Of a stretch of DNA of 64,000 bases, positions 46,691-56,962 are shown in pieces. Position 1 is the first letter of the stretch. Every line of letters begins with the position of its first letter. This DNA comes from Salinispora arenicola (GTDB lineage: Bacteria > Actinomycetota > Actinomycetes > Mycobacteriales > Micromonosporaceae), in assembly GCF_006716065.1 (NCBI RefSeq), contig NZ_VFOL01000001.1, forward strand, positions 4,836,001-4,900,000. The letters run 5' to 3'. Both the position numbers and the translations under genes were made by a program. The notes beneath the pieces are model-generated. The model searched no databases. It saw only the letters and a list, made by a program, of their open reading frames with translations, and was not told where the DNA came from.

Positions 46691-47842
46691 CGGAAGCCGG
46701 CCGAGCGTGAACTCGGTGCCTGGCGGTCAAGCGTGGTCAGCCGCTACACCCCGGAATCAATCACCCACCCCGGCAAGATGCTGCCCACCATCGCCCGCTA
46801 CGCCATCAACACCTACACCGACCCCGGCGACCTCGTACTCGACCCGATGGCCGGCATCGGCACCACCATGGTCGAAGCCATGCACCTCGACCGCCACGGC
46901 GTCGGCATCGAATACGAACAGCGATGGGCCACCCTCGCAGCGGTCAACCTCACCCTCGCCGAACGACGCGGCGCCCCCGGTACCGGACGGGTCTACACCG
47001 GCGACTCCCGGCAGCTACCCGCCCTACTACCACCACAGATACACGGGAAAGTCGCCCTCGTCGTCACCTCACCGCCATACGGGCCCTCCACCCACGGCCA
47101 GGTCCGCACCCCCGGCCCCCGACACGGCAAGATCCACAAGATCCACCACCACTACGGCACCAGCGACAACCTCGCCTACCGCGACCACGACACCCTCGCC
47201 ACCGGCCTCACCGACATCCTCACCGGCTGCCGAACCGTCCTACGACCCGGCGGACACCTCATCATCACCGCCCGCCCCTACCGCAGCCACGGCGAACTCA
47301 TCGACATCCCCGGCATGATCGTCGCCGCCGGACACGCCGCCGGACTCGAACTCGTCGAAGAGTGCATCGCCCTCATCGCCGGCGTCCGCAACGGCCGGCT
47401 CATACCCCGCGCCTCCTTCTTCCAAATCAAAAGCGTCGGCGACGCCATCAACCGCGGCGACCCACAGTGGCTCGTCCAGCACGAAGACGTGATCGTCTTT
47501 CGGGTCAGCCAGCCACGGAACACCCGGCGCGACTCCACACACAGCAGGCACGCCCCCACCACCATCCACCCCGATCACAGGCTTGATCCCTCCACCCCAG
47601 CCCGGATGGATCGACGGGCACAGCCGGCGCACCCCGCCACCGCCAACACCGGCGACGGCAGCGCCACCCACACCCGGCCCCACCCGGGCCGGGACACCGA
47701 AAGGACATCCGATCCGTGCCCGCCCTACGCACACCCCACACCGGGCAGCGAACAGCCCGACACCACCACCGACCGGCAGCCCACCGCCCACGACCGCCCG
47801 CGCCCACCGACCGGTGCGTCCGACACGGCAGGCCGGCGATGA
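46685..47842 (+). CDS. DNA methyltransferase, N4/N6 type
   Basis: A 385-residue DNA methyltransferase. The SAM motif is DLVLDPMAGIGTTMVEA (residues ~52-68) and the catalytic TSPPY motif is VVTSPPYGPSTHG, giving the N4-cytosine/N6-adenine beta order. It has no restriction partner here. Similar orphan methyltransferases occur in pSAM2-type elements near xis and int. The start region runs into a truncated transporter on the other strand and the usual first ~15 residues are atypical, so the native start may have been lost. The last ~100 residues are low-complexity, proline- and threonine-rich. Confidence 0.75.
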   Translation: MARKPAERELGAWRSSVVSRYTPESITHPGKMLPTIARYAINTYTDPGDLVLDPMAGIGTTMVEAMHLDRHGVGIEYEQRWATLAAVNLTLAERRGAPGTGRVYTGDSRQLPALLPPQIHGKVALVVTSPPYGPSTHGQVRTPGPRHGKIHKIHHHYGTSDNLAYRDHDTLATGLTDILTGCRTVLRPGGHLIITARPYRSHGELIDIPGMIVAAGHAAGLELVEECIALIAGVRNGRLIPRASFFQIKSVGDAINRGDPQWLVQHEDVIVFRVSQPRNTRRDSTHSRHAPTTIHPDHRLDPSTPARMDRRAQPAHPATANTGDGSATHTRPHPGRDTERTSDPCPPYAHPTPGSEQPDTTTDRQPTAHDRPRPPTGASDTAGRR

Positions 47843-48048
47843 ACGCCTCGACCGCCGCCGGGTGGCAGCCCGACCCACTGCTGACCATCGACGACGTCGC
47901 AGCCTGGCTCGGCAAACCAAAAAACACCCTCTACGCCTGGCACAGCCGAGGCAAAGGACCACGCGCCATCCGCGTCGGCAACACCCTGCGCTACCGACGC
48001 ACCGAAATCGAACGCTGGCTCGACGCCCACACCGACCCGGAGCGCTGA
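47839..48048 (+). CDS. excisionase-like MerR/HTH protein
   Basis: A 69-residue protein, MNASTAAGWQPDPLLTIDDV then AAWLGKPKNTLYAWHSRGKG with RYRRTEIERWLDAH, the helix-turn-helix DNA-binding domain used by excisionases of actinobacterial integrative elements. It overlaps the methyltransferase stop by 4 bp and ends 3 bp before the integrase gene, the standard xis-int arrangement. Confidence 0.85.
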   Translation: MNASTAAGWQPDPLLTIDDVAAWLGKPKNTLYAWHSRGKGPRAIRVGNTLRYRRTEIERWLDAHTDPER

Positions 48049-48493
48049 ACCATGGCCCGCCCCCCACTACCCATCGGCACCTGGGGTGCCATCCGCACCG
48101 AGAAACTCGGCCCCAACCGGCACCGCGCCCGAGCCCGATTCCGCGACTACGACGGCAGAACCCGCGACGTCGAAGCCACCGGTGCCACCGGCCCCGCTGC
48201 CACTCGAGCGTTGCAGGCCAAGCTGCGTGACCGCATCGCACCCAACGACGACGAAATCACCAGGGAGACTCGCATCAGCAGACTTGTCGAACTTTGGATC
48301 GAAGAAATCACCAGTGAGGAACGGATCGCACCACAGACCATCCAGCGATACCAAACCAGCACACGAACAGCCATCCTGCCCGCCCTCGGCGACCTCCGCA
48401 TCCGTGAAACCAGCGTCGGGCGTCTCGATCGGCTCCTGCGCGACATCGCAAGAGACCGTCCCTCAGCAGCCAAAGGCGTCAAGGTTGCCCTAG

Positions 48494-49895
48494 TACTCCA
48501 ACGTCACTTGGCTTCGGCGTTGGGCGTGGCGTGGGCGTGAAGACGGCCACCGCGTTGATCATCGATGGTTTGTGAGGACAATCGAAGATCGTGCGGTGGC
48601 CGCGTGCCACAGCGTAGACCCCGCCCGGTGGCGGGTCATCCTGGACGAGGCGATGACGCGTGTCGCGGGCCGGTTCGGGCGGGCAGAGCCGCGGGCGACG
48701 GCCGGGCAGTTCGTGGAAGGGCTGCTGTCGGAGACCGAACGAAAGACCTGCTGGTCACTTGCGGAGCGGGCGGGTCACGGTGATCCACAGGCGATGCAGC
48801 GGCTGCTGCGCACGGCGATGTGGGACCCCGACGCCGTCCGCGATGACCTGCGTGAGTGGCTGATCGAGCAGCTCGGCCATCCCGACGCGGTGCTGGTGAC
48901 CGACGAGACCGGGTTCTTGAAGAAGGGTGTGTGCTCGGTCGGGGTGCAGCGGCAGTACACCGGCACCGCCGGCCGTGTCGAGAACAGTCAGGTCGCAGTG
49001 TTCCTGGCCTACGTGACCCCTGCCGGGCGGGCGATGATCGACCGCAGGCTCTACCTACCCGAGACGACCTGGTGCGAGCAGCCCGACCGCCTCGCCGCCG
49101 CCGGGGTCCCGGACGACGTCGAGTTCGCCACGAAGCCCGCTCTGGCCCGGCAGATGATCGCCGCCGCCCTGGAGGCCGGAATCCCGTTCGCATGGGTGAC
49201 CGGGGACGAGGTCTACGGCGCCGACCCCGCCCTACGCGACAACCTGGAACACCGCGGGATCGGCTACGTCCTCGCGGTCGGCTGCGACCGACGCGTGGCG
49301 GTCAACGACGGCCGCACCCTGATCCGCGTTGACGACCTCGCCGAGCGGATCCCCACCGCCGAGTGGCAACTGCACAGCTGCGGACCCGGAGCGAAAGGTC
49401 CACGCGAGTACCTGTGGGCGTGGATCACCACCGCCACCCGGCCGGATGAACACCGGTGGCTGCTGATCCGCCGCAACCGCACCACCGGCGAGTTGGCCTT
49501 CTACCTGTGCTGGTCACCCCGCCCAGTGCCGCTACACACCCTCGTGACCGTCGCCGGTTCCCGCTGGAGCATCGAGGAGCTGTTCCAGACCGGCAAAGGC
49601 CAAGTGGGCCTCGACCACTACCAAGTCCGCAGCTGGACCGGCTGGCACCGGTTCGTCACCCTGGCCATGCTCGCCCTGGCCGTCCTGACCATCCTCGCCG
49701 CTCAGCAGCCCGACACCGACCCGGAGACCATCGCGTTGACCGTCGCCGAGATCCGCCGACTCCTCAACGCCTTCGTCCTCGCCGCATCGCTCCCGCCAGA
49801 ACACACCCTGCACTGGTCAATCTGGCGACGAACATCCCAAGCCCGAGCCCGCCGATCCCACTACCAGCACAGACAGGAGAAGTGACGTTGGAGTA
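48494..49895 (+). mobile_element. IS701-family insertion sequence
   Basis: Perfect 16-bp terminal inverted repeats (TACTCCAACGTCACTT at left, its complement at right) and a 4-bp CTAG target duplication at 48490-48493 and 49896-49899. The CTAG target is typical of the IS701 family. Perfect ends indicate a young insertion. Confidence 0.95.
48572..49885 (+). CDS. IS701-family transposase
   Basis: A 437-residue DDE transposase. Catalytic acidic residues are in VLVTDETGFLKKG (D), FAWVTGDEVYGADPALRDNL (D) and AGSRWSIEELFQTGKGQVGL (E), with VGVQRQYTGTAGRVENSQVA between, all hallmarks of the IS701 family. Full length and intact; GTG start. Confidence 0.94.
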   Translation: MRTIEDRAVAACHSVDPARWRVILDEAMTRVAGRFGRAEPRATAGQFVEGLLSETERKTCWSLAERAGHGDPQAMQRLLRTAMWDPDAVRDDLREWLIEQLGHPDAVLVTDETGFLKKGVCSVGVQRQYTGTAGRVENSQVAVFLAYVTPAGRAMIDRRLYLPETTWCEQPDRLAAAGVPDDVEFATKPALARQMIAAALEAGIPFAWVTGDEVYGADPALRDNLEHRGIGYVLAVGCDRRVAVNDGRTLIRVDDLAERIPTAEWQLHSCGPGAKGPREYLWAWITTATRPDEHRWLLIRRNRTTGELAFYLCWSPRPVPLHTLVTVAGSRWSIEELFQTGKGQVGLDHYQVRSWTGWHRFVTLAMLALAVLTILAAQQPDTDPETIALTVAEIRRLLNAFVLAASLPPEHTLHWSIWRRTSQARARRSHYQHRQEK

Positions 49896-50756
49896 CTAGG
49901 CCAGATGTTCGCTCTGGCCGTACGTCACGGCGCGATCCCAACCAACCCCGTCCGCGACACCAGCCGAATACGCAAGCCTCGCCGTAAGGTCGTCGCCCTC
50001 ACCGACCAAAACCTCCAAACCGTCCGGGCAGCAATTCGCCAATGGCAGCAACCAGTACCCGGCAAACCCGGACCGCGGCACACCGGCGACCTAGCCGACA
50101 TCGTCGACCTCATGCTCGCCACCGGGGCCCGCATCGGGGAGATACTCGCCCTACGCTGGGAAGACCTAAACCTGGCCGCCGAACGTCCCACACTGACGAT
50201 CTGCGGCACACTGGTCTTCGTCAAAGGCAAAGGCTTCTTCCGACAGCCCTGGACCAAAAGCGACGCCGGCTACCGAATGATCACCCTGCCCCGATTCGCC
50301 GTCGGCATGCTCCTAGCCCGCAAGGTCATCGCCGCCGACAACCCCCACAACGCGATCTTCGCCTCTCGACGCGGCACCTGGCTATCACCCAACAACGTCC
50401 GCCGGCAATGGCGCCAAGCCCGCGCAGACACCGACCTCGCCTGGGTCACCCCCCACACCTTCCGCAAGACCGTGGCCACCCTCATCAAGGAAGAAGCAGA
50501 CACCAAAAGCGCCACAGCACAGCTTGGGCACTCCAGCGAAGACATCACCGACACGTACTACATCGCCAAGCCCCTCCAAGCACCGGACGTCTCCGACGTC
50601 CTCGAACGGCTCGGCGCTGACCACGGGCGGACGCCCCCGCACCCACGACGCACGACGCACGACGCACGACGATGAACATGGATGACAAACCTGGTTGCCG
50701 CCCCCAGTAATCGGGGGGTTTCCGGGGGACGGTTCACAATCTCATCGAAGAAAGTC

Positions 50757-50792
50757 GAAGCCCTGACCAGCGTATCCGCTGGTCAGGGCTTC
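50757..50792. terminator. hairpin terminator between integrase and tRNA-Pro
   Basis: A perfect 16-bp inverted repeat (GAAGCCCTGACCAGCG and complement, TATC loop) followed by ATTT. It can end transcripts of the integrase (plus strand) and of the tRNA gene (minus strand). Confidence 0.8.
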
Positions 50793-50796
50793 ATTT

Positions 50797-50873
<77 letters not shown>

Positions 50874-51002
50874 ATGCTCCCGCAGGCCTTCCCGCGACAG
50901 CCGGTACAGCCTACCGCACGATCTTCCTGTTACCCGTATCCACCCCTTGGCGTCATCGTGCACACTCCGCCTAGACCGGCCTAGAGGGTGGGGTGGTGAA
51001 GG

Positions 51003-52406
51003 TCAGCCGTGGGCCTTGCCGCGACCGCCGGGGCCGACCTTCTTACGGGGGCGGACCGCGATCTCGATCGGACTGCCCTCGAAGCCGAACTCCTCACGGA
51101 GTTTCCGCTCCACGAAACGTTGGTAGCCCGCGTCCAACGGCCCCGACGTGAACAGCACGAACCGCGGCGGCGCTGCACCTGCCTGGGTGGCGAAGAGGAT
51201 CTTCGGGGCCCGTCCCCCACGTACGGGGTGTGGGGTCGCCTGCACCAACGCGGTGAGCCACGCGTTGAGTTGTGCCGTCGGCACCCGGGTTTCCCAACTG
51301 GCCAGGGCCTTACGCAACGCCGGGGCGAGCTTGTCGACCGCGCGGCCGGTCTTGGCGGACAGGTTGAGCCGGATCGCCCACGGGATACGGCGCAGTTCCC
51401 GCTCGATCTCCCGATCCAGGTAGTACCGACGATCGGCGTCAACCAGGTCCCACTTGTTGAAGGCGATCACCAGGGCCCGGCCGGCGTCGGTGACCATCGA
51501 GAGAATCCGCTGGTCCTGTTCGCTGATGACTTCGCTGGCGTCGAGCAGGACCACCGCGACCTCGGCCGCCTCGATCGCCGAGGCGGTGCGCAGGCTCGCG
51601 TAGTACTCGGTGCCGCTGGCCTTGCCGACCCGCTTGCGCAGGCCGGCCGTGTCCACGAGTTGCCATGCCTCACCACCGATCTCGACGAGGCTGTCCACCG
51701 GGTCGACCGTGGTGCCGGCGACCGCGTCAACGACTGCCCGTACCTCACCGGAGAAGCGGTTGAGGAGGCTGGACTTGCCGACGTTGGGCTTACCGACGAG
51801 GGCGACCCGGCGGGGGCCGCGCGGACGATCCTCGATGATCTTCGGTGCCTCCGGTAGCCGGTCCATGATGACATCGAGCAGTTCGCCGGAGCCGCGGCCG
51901 TGCAGCGCGGATACCGGGTACGGCTCGCCCAGGCCGAGTGACCACAGCGTGGCCGCCTCCATTTCGATGGAGCTGTTGTCGGCCTTGTTCGCCACCAGGA
52001 TCACCGGTTTGGCACTGCGGCGCAGCATCTTCACCGCCGACTCGTCAACGTCGGTAGCGCCCACCACTGCGTCAACCACGAACAGCACCACGTCGGCGGT
52101 GGTGACTGCCGTCTCGGCCTGCGCGGCGATCGCTGCGGCGCGGTCTTTCGCGTCTGGTTCCCAGCCGCCGGTGTCGACGACGGCGAACTGTCGGCCGTTC
52201 CACTGCGCGTCGTACGGGACGCGGTCCCGGGTCACCCCGGGGACGTCCTCGACGACCGCCTGCCGGCGGCCGATGAGACGGTTCACCAACGTCGACTTTC
52301 CCACGTTGGGGCGGCCGACCACGGCCACCACCGGCTGCGGGCCCGTGAATTCCTCGGCGTCGGGTTCCGGGACGTCCAACTCCACCCAACCGTTCGGTTC
52401 GCTCAT
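51003..52406 (-). CDS. der: ribosome-assembly GTPase Der (EngA)
   Basis: A 467-residue GTPase with two consecutive G domains and a C-terminal KH-like domain. First domain: [27 protein letters not shown]. Second: [30 protein letters not shown]. The C-terminus [16 protein letters not shown] is the usual end. It acts in 50S subunit maturation and is essential in many bacteria. Its ATG overlaps the cmk stop by four bases. Confidence 0.98.
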   Translation of the reverse strand: MSEPNGWVELDVPEPDAEEFTGPQPVVAVVGRPNVGKSTLVNRLIGRRQAVVEDVPGVTRDRVPYDAQWNGRQFAVVDTGGWEPDAKDRAAAIAAQAETAVTTADVVLFVVDAVVGATDVDESAVKMLRRSAKPVILVANKADNSSIEMEAATLWSLGLGEPYPVSALHGRGSGELLDVIMDRLPEAPKIIEDRPRGPRRVALVGKPNVGKSSLLNRFSGEVRAVVDAVAGTTVDPVDSLVEIGGEAWQLVDTAGLRKRVGKASGTEYYASLRTASAIEAAEVAVVLLDASEVISEQDQRILSMVTDAGRALVIAFNKWDLVDADRRYYLDREIERELRRIPWAIRLNLSAKTGRAVDKLAPALRKALASWETRVPTAQLNAWLTALVQATPHPVRGGRAPKILFATQAGAAPPRFVLFTSGPLDAGYQRFVERKLREEFGFEGSPIEIAVRPRKKVGPGGRGKAHG

Positions 52407-53083
52407 CGGCTTACGCCCCGCTCGGCCAGCAGTTCCCGCAGGCGCGCGACGACCTGGTCGATGCCGATTTCGGTTGTGTCCAGCACCACGGCGTCCGGGG
52501 CCTGGACCAACGGGTCGGCCTTACGCGTCGAGTCCAGCCGATCCCGACGGGCCAGGTCCGCGGCGGTGGCGCCGACGTCGGTAGCGTCCTCGGCGCTGCG
52601 CCGGGCCGCCCGGGTCGCCGGCGACGCGGTCAGGTAGACCTTCAGGTCGGCGTGGGGCACCACCACCGCGCCGATGTCACGCCCCTCGATCACGATTCGA
52701 CCGGCGGCGGCCAGGTCCCGTTGTCGGGTCACGAGCAACGAGCGGACCGCCGGTACGGCGGCCACGGCCGAGACTGCCCCGGTCACCTCGGGTCCGCGGA
52801 TCTCCGCCTCGACGTGTACTCCGTCGACGGTCACGCTGTGTCCCTCGGGGTCGGTACCGATGCGCAGGTCGGTTTCTCCGGCGACCTTGGCCACGGCCGA
52901 CGGGTCTGCCAGGTCGACGCCGGAGCGCAGCACCGCCCAGGTGATTGCCCGGTACATCGCGCCGGTGTCGAGGTAGCGGGCGCCCAGGTCGATCGCGAGT
53001 CGTCGGGAGACGGTGGACTTACCCGAACCGGACGGCCCGTCCACAGCGACCACGCAGCGCCCGGTCCGTACGTTTTCCTCCAC
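52403..53083 (-). CDS. cmk: cytidylate kinase
   Basis: A 226-residue (d)CMP kinase. P-loop [31 protein letters not shown], and the conserved [20 protein letters not shown] and [15 protein letters not shown] stretches are all present. GTG 53083 was chosen because GAGGAGG lies about six bases upstream. Confidence 0.96.
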   Translation of the reverse strand: MEENVRTGRCVVAVDGPSGSGKSTVSRRLAIDLGARYLDTGAMYRAITWAVLRSGVDLADPSAVAKVAGETDLRIGTDPEGHSVTVDGVHVEAEIRGPEVTGAVSAVAAVPAVRSLLVTRQRDLAAAGRIVIEGRDIGAVVVPHADLKVYLTASPATRAARRSAEDATDVGATAADLARRDRLDSTRKADPLVQAPDAVVLDTTEIGIDQVVARLRELLAERGVSR

Positions 53084-53255
53084 CGCAGTCCTCCTCAGTC
53101 CATAACTCGCGGTTGACGCCGGCGAGCGGTATCCGCCCGTCGTCAATCATGCCTGGCGCGGCACGGGCCCCTCGTGCCGCATCTGGGCGAGGCGACCTTC
53201 GTCGCTCGACGGGCCGCACGGAGCCTACCGGCTGCGGTACCCGCCACCGCCGGCG

Positions 53256-54026
53256 TCAGTCGCCGACCGCTTTGAACAGGGCGGCGACCTCCGCGTTGGT
53301 CAGGCGACGGGTTCGCCCGGCACGCAGGTCTCCGAGTCGGATCGGCCCGATCGAGGTACGCACCAGCCGTGACACCGGGTGGCCGACCGCGTCGAACAGG
53401 CGCCGAACGATGTGCTTGCGCCCTTCGTGCAGGGTTACCTCCACCTGGGCTGTTCTTCCGAGTGTGTCCACCACGCGGAATGCGTCTACCGTCGCGGGCC
53501 CGTCGGTCAGTTCGATGCCGGCGGCGAGGCGCCGACCCAGGGTCCGCGGAATTGGGCCGGATACTTCGCACAGGTATGTCTTTGGCACCCCGTAGGAGGG
53601 GTGTGTGAGTCGGTGCGCGAGGGTGCCGTCGTTGGTGAGCAGCAGTAGGCCCTCGCTGTCCGCGTCGAGCCGTCCGACGTGGTAGACCCGCTCCTGCACA
53701 CGGTTGCCGAGGAAGTCGGCGATGGCGGTGCGGCCCTTCTCGTCGGCCATGGTGGAGACCACGCCCCGGGGTTTGTTCATGGCCAGGTAGACCAGGCGGG
53801 TGTCGGCCTGGAGGCGCTCGCCGTCGACGTGGATGGTGTCGGAGGTCGGGTCGGCCCGGTCTCCGAGCTGGGCGATCCGGCCGTTCACCGTCACCCGCCG
53901 GCGGAAGATCAGGTCTTCGCAGGCGCGGCGGGATCCGACTCCGGCGGCGGCAAGCACCTTCTGCAGGCGTTCCGGGCCGGTGTAGCTGGGCGCGTCGGGC
54001 TTCGGGGCTCGGTTATCGCGAGGCAT
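53256..54026 (-). CDS. rluB: 23S rRNA pseudouridine synthase RluB type
   Basis: A 256-residue pseudouridine synthase. An S4 RNA-binding domain (RLQKVLAAAGVGSRRACED) precedes the catalytic domain with the aspartate in YHVGRLDADSEGLLLLTNDG and KTYLCEVSG. The C-terminal motif HEGRKHIVRRLFDAVGHPV is typical. ATG 54026 overlaps the scpB end by 14 bp. Confidence 0.95.
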   Translation of the reverse strand: MPRDNRAPKPDAPSYTGPERLQKVLAAAGVGSRRACEDLIFRRRVTVNGRIAQLGDRADPTSDTIHVDGERLQADTRLVYLAMNKPRGVVSTMADEKGRTAIADFLGNRVQERVYHVGRLDADSEGLLLLTNDGTLAHRLTHPSYGVPKTYLCEVSGPIPRTLGRRLAAGIELTDGPATVDAFRVVDTLGRTAQVEVTLHEGRKHIVRRLFDAVGHPVSRLVRTSIGPIRLGDLRAGRTRRLTNAEVAALFKAVGD

Positions 54027-54828
54027 CGGCGAGGTCTTCCACATCGTCGGGGAGGAACGGAGCCAGCGGCGGCAGGTCGGTGATGCTGTCCAGGCCGAGC
54101 TTCTCCAGGAACAGGGTGGTGGTCCGGTAGAGGTGGGCGCCGCTGTCTGGCTCGGCGCCGCACTCCTCAATCAGCCCACGGGAGATCAGGGTACGGATCA
54201 CGCCGTCGCAGTTGACACCGCGGATGGCGGAGATCCGGGAACGGGTCACCGGCTGTTTGTAGGACACCACGGCCAGCGTCTCCAGGGCTGCTTGAGTCAG
54301 CCGTACCGTCTGGCCGTCGAGGACGAACCGCTCCACGTATCCGGCGTACTCCGGCCGGGTGTAGAGGCGCCAGCCGCCGGCTGCCCGACGCAGTTCGAAC
54401 CCGTGTCCGCCGGCCGTGTAGCCGGTGGAGATGGTGCGCAGCATCTCCCGAACCCGTTCGGGGGGCTGTGCCAGGACGTCAGCGAGGGTGGTCTCGGCGA
54501 CCGGCTCGTCCACCACCAGCAGGATCGCCTCCAGTGCGCCGCGAAGCTCGGCGTCGTCCAGCACCGGCGCGGGGGGTGGGGACGGCACCCGCTGGCGGGG
54601 CCGGCCCCTTTCGGGGGGCCCGCCGGTGGCCGGTTTCCTGGGTGTGGGGGTGGCGGCATCGGTTGCGGCAGTGGGCCCCGGGCTGGGGTCTTCGTCGCCC
54701 GGTTGGCTAGCGGTCTCGGTGGTGGGCACCTCGACTGGCTGGGTCGATGGTTCGCGGTGGCGTGCCCATGGGGGGATCCAGGCGGCGGCCTGGTCGGCCA
54801 GGGAGTCTCCGTGTTCCTCGTCACCCAT
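54013..54828 (-). CDS. scpB: segregation and condensation protein B
   Basis: A 271-residue ScpB, a winged-helix partner of the SMC condensin. The first ~85 residues are a low-complexity, proline-rich extension; the conserved part runs from LRGALEAILLVVDEPVAETT through AALETLAVVSYKQPVTRSRI and VIRTLISRGLIEECGAE. ATG 54828 lies inside the end of scpA, so the two are translationally coupled. Confidence 0.94.
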   Translation of the reverse strand: MGDEEHGDSLADQAAAWIPPWARHREPSTQPVEVPTTETASQPGDEDPSPGPTAATDAATPTPRKPATGGPPERGRPRQRVPSPPPAPVLDDAELRGALEAILLVVDEPVAETTLADVLAQPPERVREMLRTISTGYTAGGHGFELRRAAGGWRLYTRPEYAGYVERFVLDGQTVRLTQAALETLAVVSYKQPVTRSRISAIRGVNCDGVIRTLISRGLIEECGAEPDSGAHLYRTTTLFLEKLGLDSITDLPPLAPFLPDDVEDLADASR

Positions 54829-55849
54829 CCCGCTCGTCCTCTGTCGTTGCCGGCTGCCCGCCGGGTGGGACCGTCTGTGCCGGGTCCGATCCGGTCGCCC
54901 CGGGTGGCGGTCCCGTCCCGGTCCCGGCCCCGGCTGGTCTGTTGGAGGACAGGGCTCCGGCATACTCGTCGATGTTCAGGTCCGGGCCGCCGTCGGCGGG
55001 GCCGGTCCAGCGTACGACCAGTTCCTCCAGCGCCTGTTCCTGAGCGAAGGCGACCAGCCCCTCCCGGTACAGTTCCAGCAGGGCGAGGAACCGGGCCACC
55101 ACCTCGAGGAGGGCCTCGCAGTCCACGCAGAGCTCGGTGAAGGTGGCGGTGCCGACCTGGCGTAGCCGCTCGGCGATGGTCCCGGCGTGTTCCCGGACGC
55201 TGACCCGGACCAGGTGCACGTGCGCGATGGACACCTCCGGCGGCGGCTTCGGGGTGAACACCCGCACGGCCAGGTCCCGTAGCCGCTGTGGGCCGATGCC
55301 GAACACCAGGTCGGGCAGGGCCTGCGCGTACTGGTACTCCAGGGTGACCGCCCGCGGGTACCGCCGCCCGCCGGTCTCCTCCAGTGCCGCGAGGTGCGCG
55401 GCGGCCTCCTTGTACGCCTTGTATTGCAGTAGCCGCGCGAAGAGCAGATCCCGGGCCTCCAGCAGGGCGAGGTCCGCCTCGTCCTCGACCTCGGCGGCGG
55501 GTAGCAGCCGGGCCGCCTTGAGATCGAGCAGCGTGGCGGCGACGAGCAGGAACTCGCTGGTCTCGTCGAGATCCCACTGGTCGCCCAGTGCCCGCAGGTA
55601 CGTGATGAACTCGTCGGTTACCTGGTGTAGCGCCACCTCGGTGACGTCCAGCTTGTGCTTGCTGATCAGCTGTAGCAGCAGGTCGAATGGGCCGGTGAAG
55701 TTGGCCAGCCGCACGGTGAAGCCGCTGACGTCCGCGGCCTCGGTCGCCGCCGCGTCGCCGGGCACCATGGCACCAACCGCGGTGGTGGCGTGGTGCGGCG
55801 TGGGCGGGTCGAGGGCCGGAGCGGTCACCGGCAAACCGTAGTCCACCAC
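54821..55849 (-). CDS. scpA: segregation and condensation protein A
   Basis: A 342-residue ScpA, the kleisin of the SMC complex. Conserved N-terminal segment VRLANFTGPFDLLLQLISKH, then LDVTEVALHQVTDEFITYLR and EFLLVAATLLDLKAARLLP; the C-terminal winged helix includes FLALLELYREGLVAFAQEQ. The first ~40 and last ~45 residues are variable. Confidence 0.95.
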   Translation of the reverse strand: MVDYGLPVTAPALDPPTPHHATTAVGAMVPGDAAATEAADVSGFTVRLANFTGPFDLLLQLISKHKLDVTEVALHQVTDEFITYLRALGDQWDLDETSEFLLVAATLLDLKAARLLPAAEVEDEADLALLEARDLLFARLLQYKAYKEAAAHLAALEETGGRRYPRAVTLEYQYAQALPDLVFGIGPQRLRDLAVRVFTPKPPPEVSIAHVHLVRVSVREHAGTIAERLRQVGTATFTELCVDCEALLEVVARFLALLELYREGLVAFAQEQALEELVVRWTGPADGGPDLNIDEYAGALSSNRPAGAGTGTGPPPGATGSDPAQTVPPGGQPATTEDERDG

Positions 55850-55869
55850 CTGGGCACCCGGCTTCCGGG

Positions 55870-56793
55870 CTACCGTTCTGCCTGGGCGGCGATCACCTCG
55901 CGGGCGAGTTGCCGGTAGTTACGTGCGCCGGAGGAGGCCGGGTCGAGGGTGGTGATGGGTGCACCGGCAACGGTGGACTCGGGAAACTTCACGGTCTTGG
56001 TGATCACCGTCTGGTAGACCTTGTCGCCGAACGCCTCCACCACCCGCTGTAGGACCTGGCGGCAGTGGGTGGTGCGGCTGTCGTACATGGTGGCGAGGAT
56101 GCCTTCGAGTTCGAGGTCGAAATTGAGCCGCTCGCGAACCTTGTCGATGGTGTCCAGCAGGAGGGCCACGCCGCGGAGGCTGAAGAACTCGCATTCGAGC
56201 GGGATCAGCACGCCGTGTGACACGGTCAGCGCGTTGATCGCCAGTAGACCCAGGGAGGGCTGGCAGTCGATCAGGATGAAGTCGTATTCCTTGCGGATAC
56301 TCTTCAGCACTCGCGCCAGTGCCATCTCCCGAGCGACCTCGTTGACCAGTTGGATCTCGGCGGCGGAGAGGTCGATGTTGGCAGGGAGGAGGTGCAGCCC
56401 GGCCACGTCGGTTTTGATCAGTACGTCGTCGCAGGTGACGTCGTCCTGCATGAGTAGGTTGTAGACCGACAGGTCGAGGTTGTGTGGGTTGACTCCCAGG
56501 CCGACCGAGAGGGCACCCTGCGGGTCGAAGTCGACCAGCAGCACCTTGCGGCCGTACTCGGCCAGGGCGGCGCCGAGGTTGATGGTTGTGGTGGTCTTGC
56601 CGACGCCACCCTTCTGGTTCGCCATCGCGATGATGCGGGCAGGGCCGTGCCGGTCGGTGGGCATCGGTTCGGGGATCGGCTTCCGCGTCGTGTATGCGGC
56701 CGGGTCCGCCGGGCCGAGGTCCGCGCCGAGTGTGGACTGCTGCTCGCGGAGCTCCGACGTCCAGGTCTCGGCACGGTCACCGTTGCCAACCAT
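55870..56793 (-). CDS. ParA/Soj-type chromosome-partitioning ATPase
   Basis: A 307-residue ParA-family ATPase of the group found beside scpA in actinobacteria (a second ParA, distinct from the parAB pair near the origin). Deviant Walker A: MANQKGGVGKTTTTINLGAA; Walker A' VDFDPQGALSVGLG; Walker B FILIDCQPSLGLLAINAL. The start could be 56793 or an upstream ATG at 56823; the first ~60 residues are not conserved. Confidence 0.93.
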   Translation of the reverse strand: MVGNGDRAETWTSELREQQSTLGADLGPADPAAYTTRKPIPEPMPTDRHGPARIIAMANQKGGVGKTTTTINLGAALAEYGRKVLLVDFDPQGALSVGLGVNPHNLDLSVYNLLMQDDVTCDDVLIKTDVAGLHLLPANIDLSAAEIQLVNEVAREMALARVLKSIRKEYDFILIDCQPSLGLLAINALTVSHGVLIPLECEFFSLRGVALLLDTIDKVRERLNFDLELEGILATMYDSRTTHCRQVLQRVVEAFGDKVYQTVITKTVKFPESTVAGAPITTLDPASSGARNYRQLAREVIAAQAER

Positions 56794-56962
56794 GTCCTTG
56801 TTGCCCCCTCCCGACGACCACACCGGCGTCGGAGCCGACCGACGTCCTTCGCGGCGCCGCCGCGAATCCTGGCCGCGTCACTCCCGCCAGGTCCGCGCCG
56901 AACCCGACTGTACGCCACCGGCGAGCAGGCCGCTCAGCACCGGTCCGGCGTGTCATACCCGA

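Larger units (their letters stand above)
48052..50675 (+). pseudogene. tRNA-Pro-site tyrosine integrase, interrupted by an IS
   Basis: The N-terminal arm- and core-binding part (48052-48493) reads TWGAIRTEKLGPNRHRARAR and RISRLVELWIEEITSEERIA. The catalytic part (49900-50675) has GARIGEILALRWEDL, WVTPHTFRKTVATLIKEEA and LGHSSEDITDTYYIAKP with the arginine, His-x-x-Arg and tyrosine. A 1402-bp IS sits between. Removing the IS and one CTAG copy restores the frame exactly (..VAL-GQMFALAV..), giving a normal 405-residue integrase. It therefore was functional until recently and is now unlikely to be. It points at the tRNA gene 125 bp away. Confidence 0.92.

Noticed and set aside
47583..48230. Overlapping proline-rich frames across the methyltransferase tail and xis
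   Set aside because: Low-complexity shadow frames of the GC-rich methyltransferase C-terminus; the short helix-turn-helix frame 47839-48048 is the supported gene.
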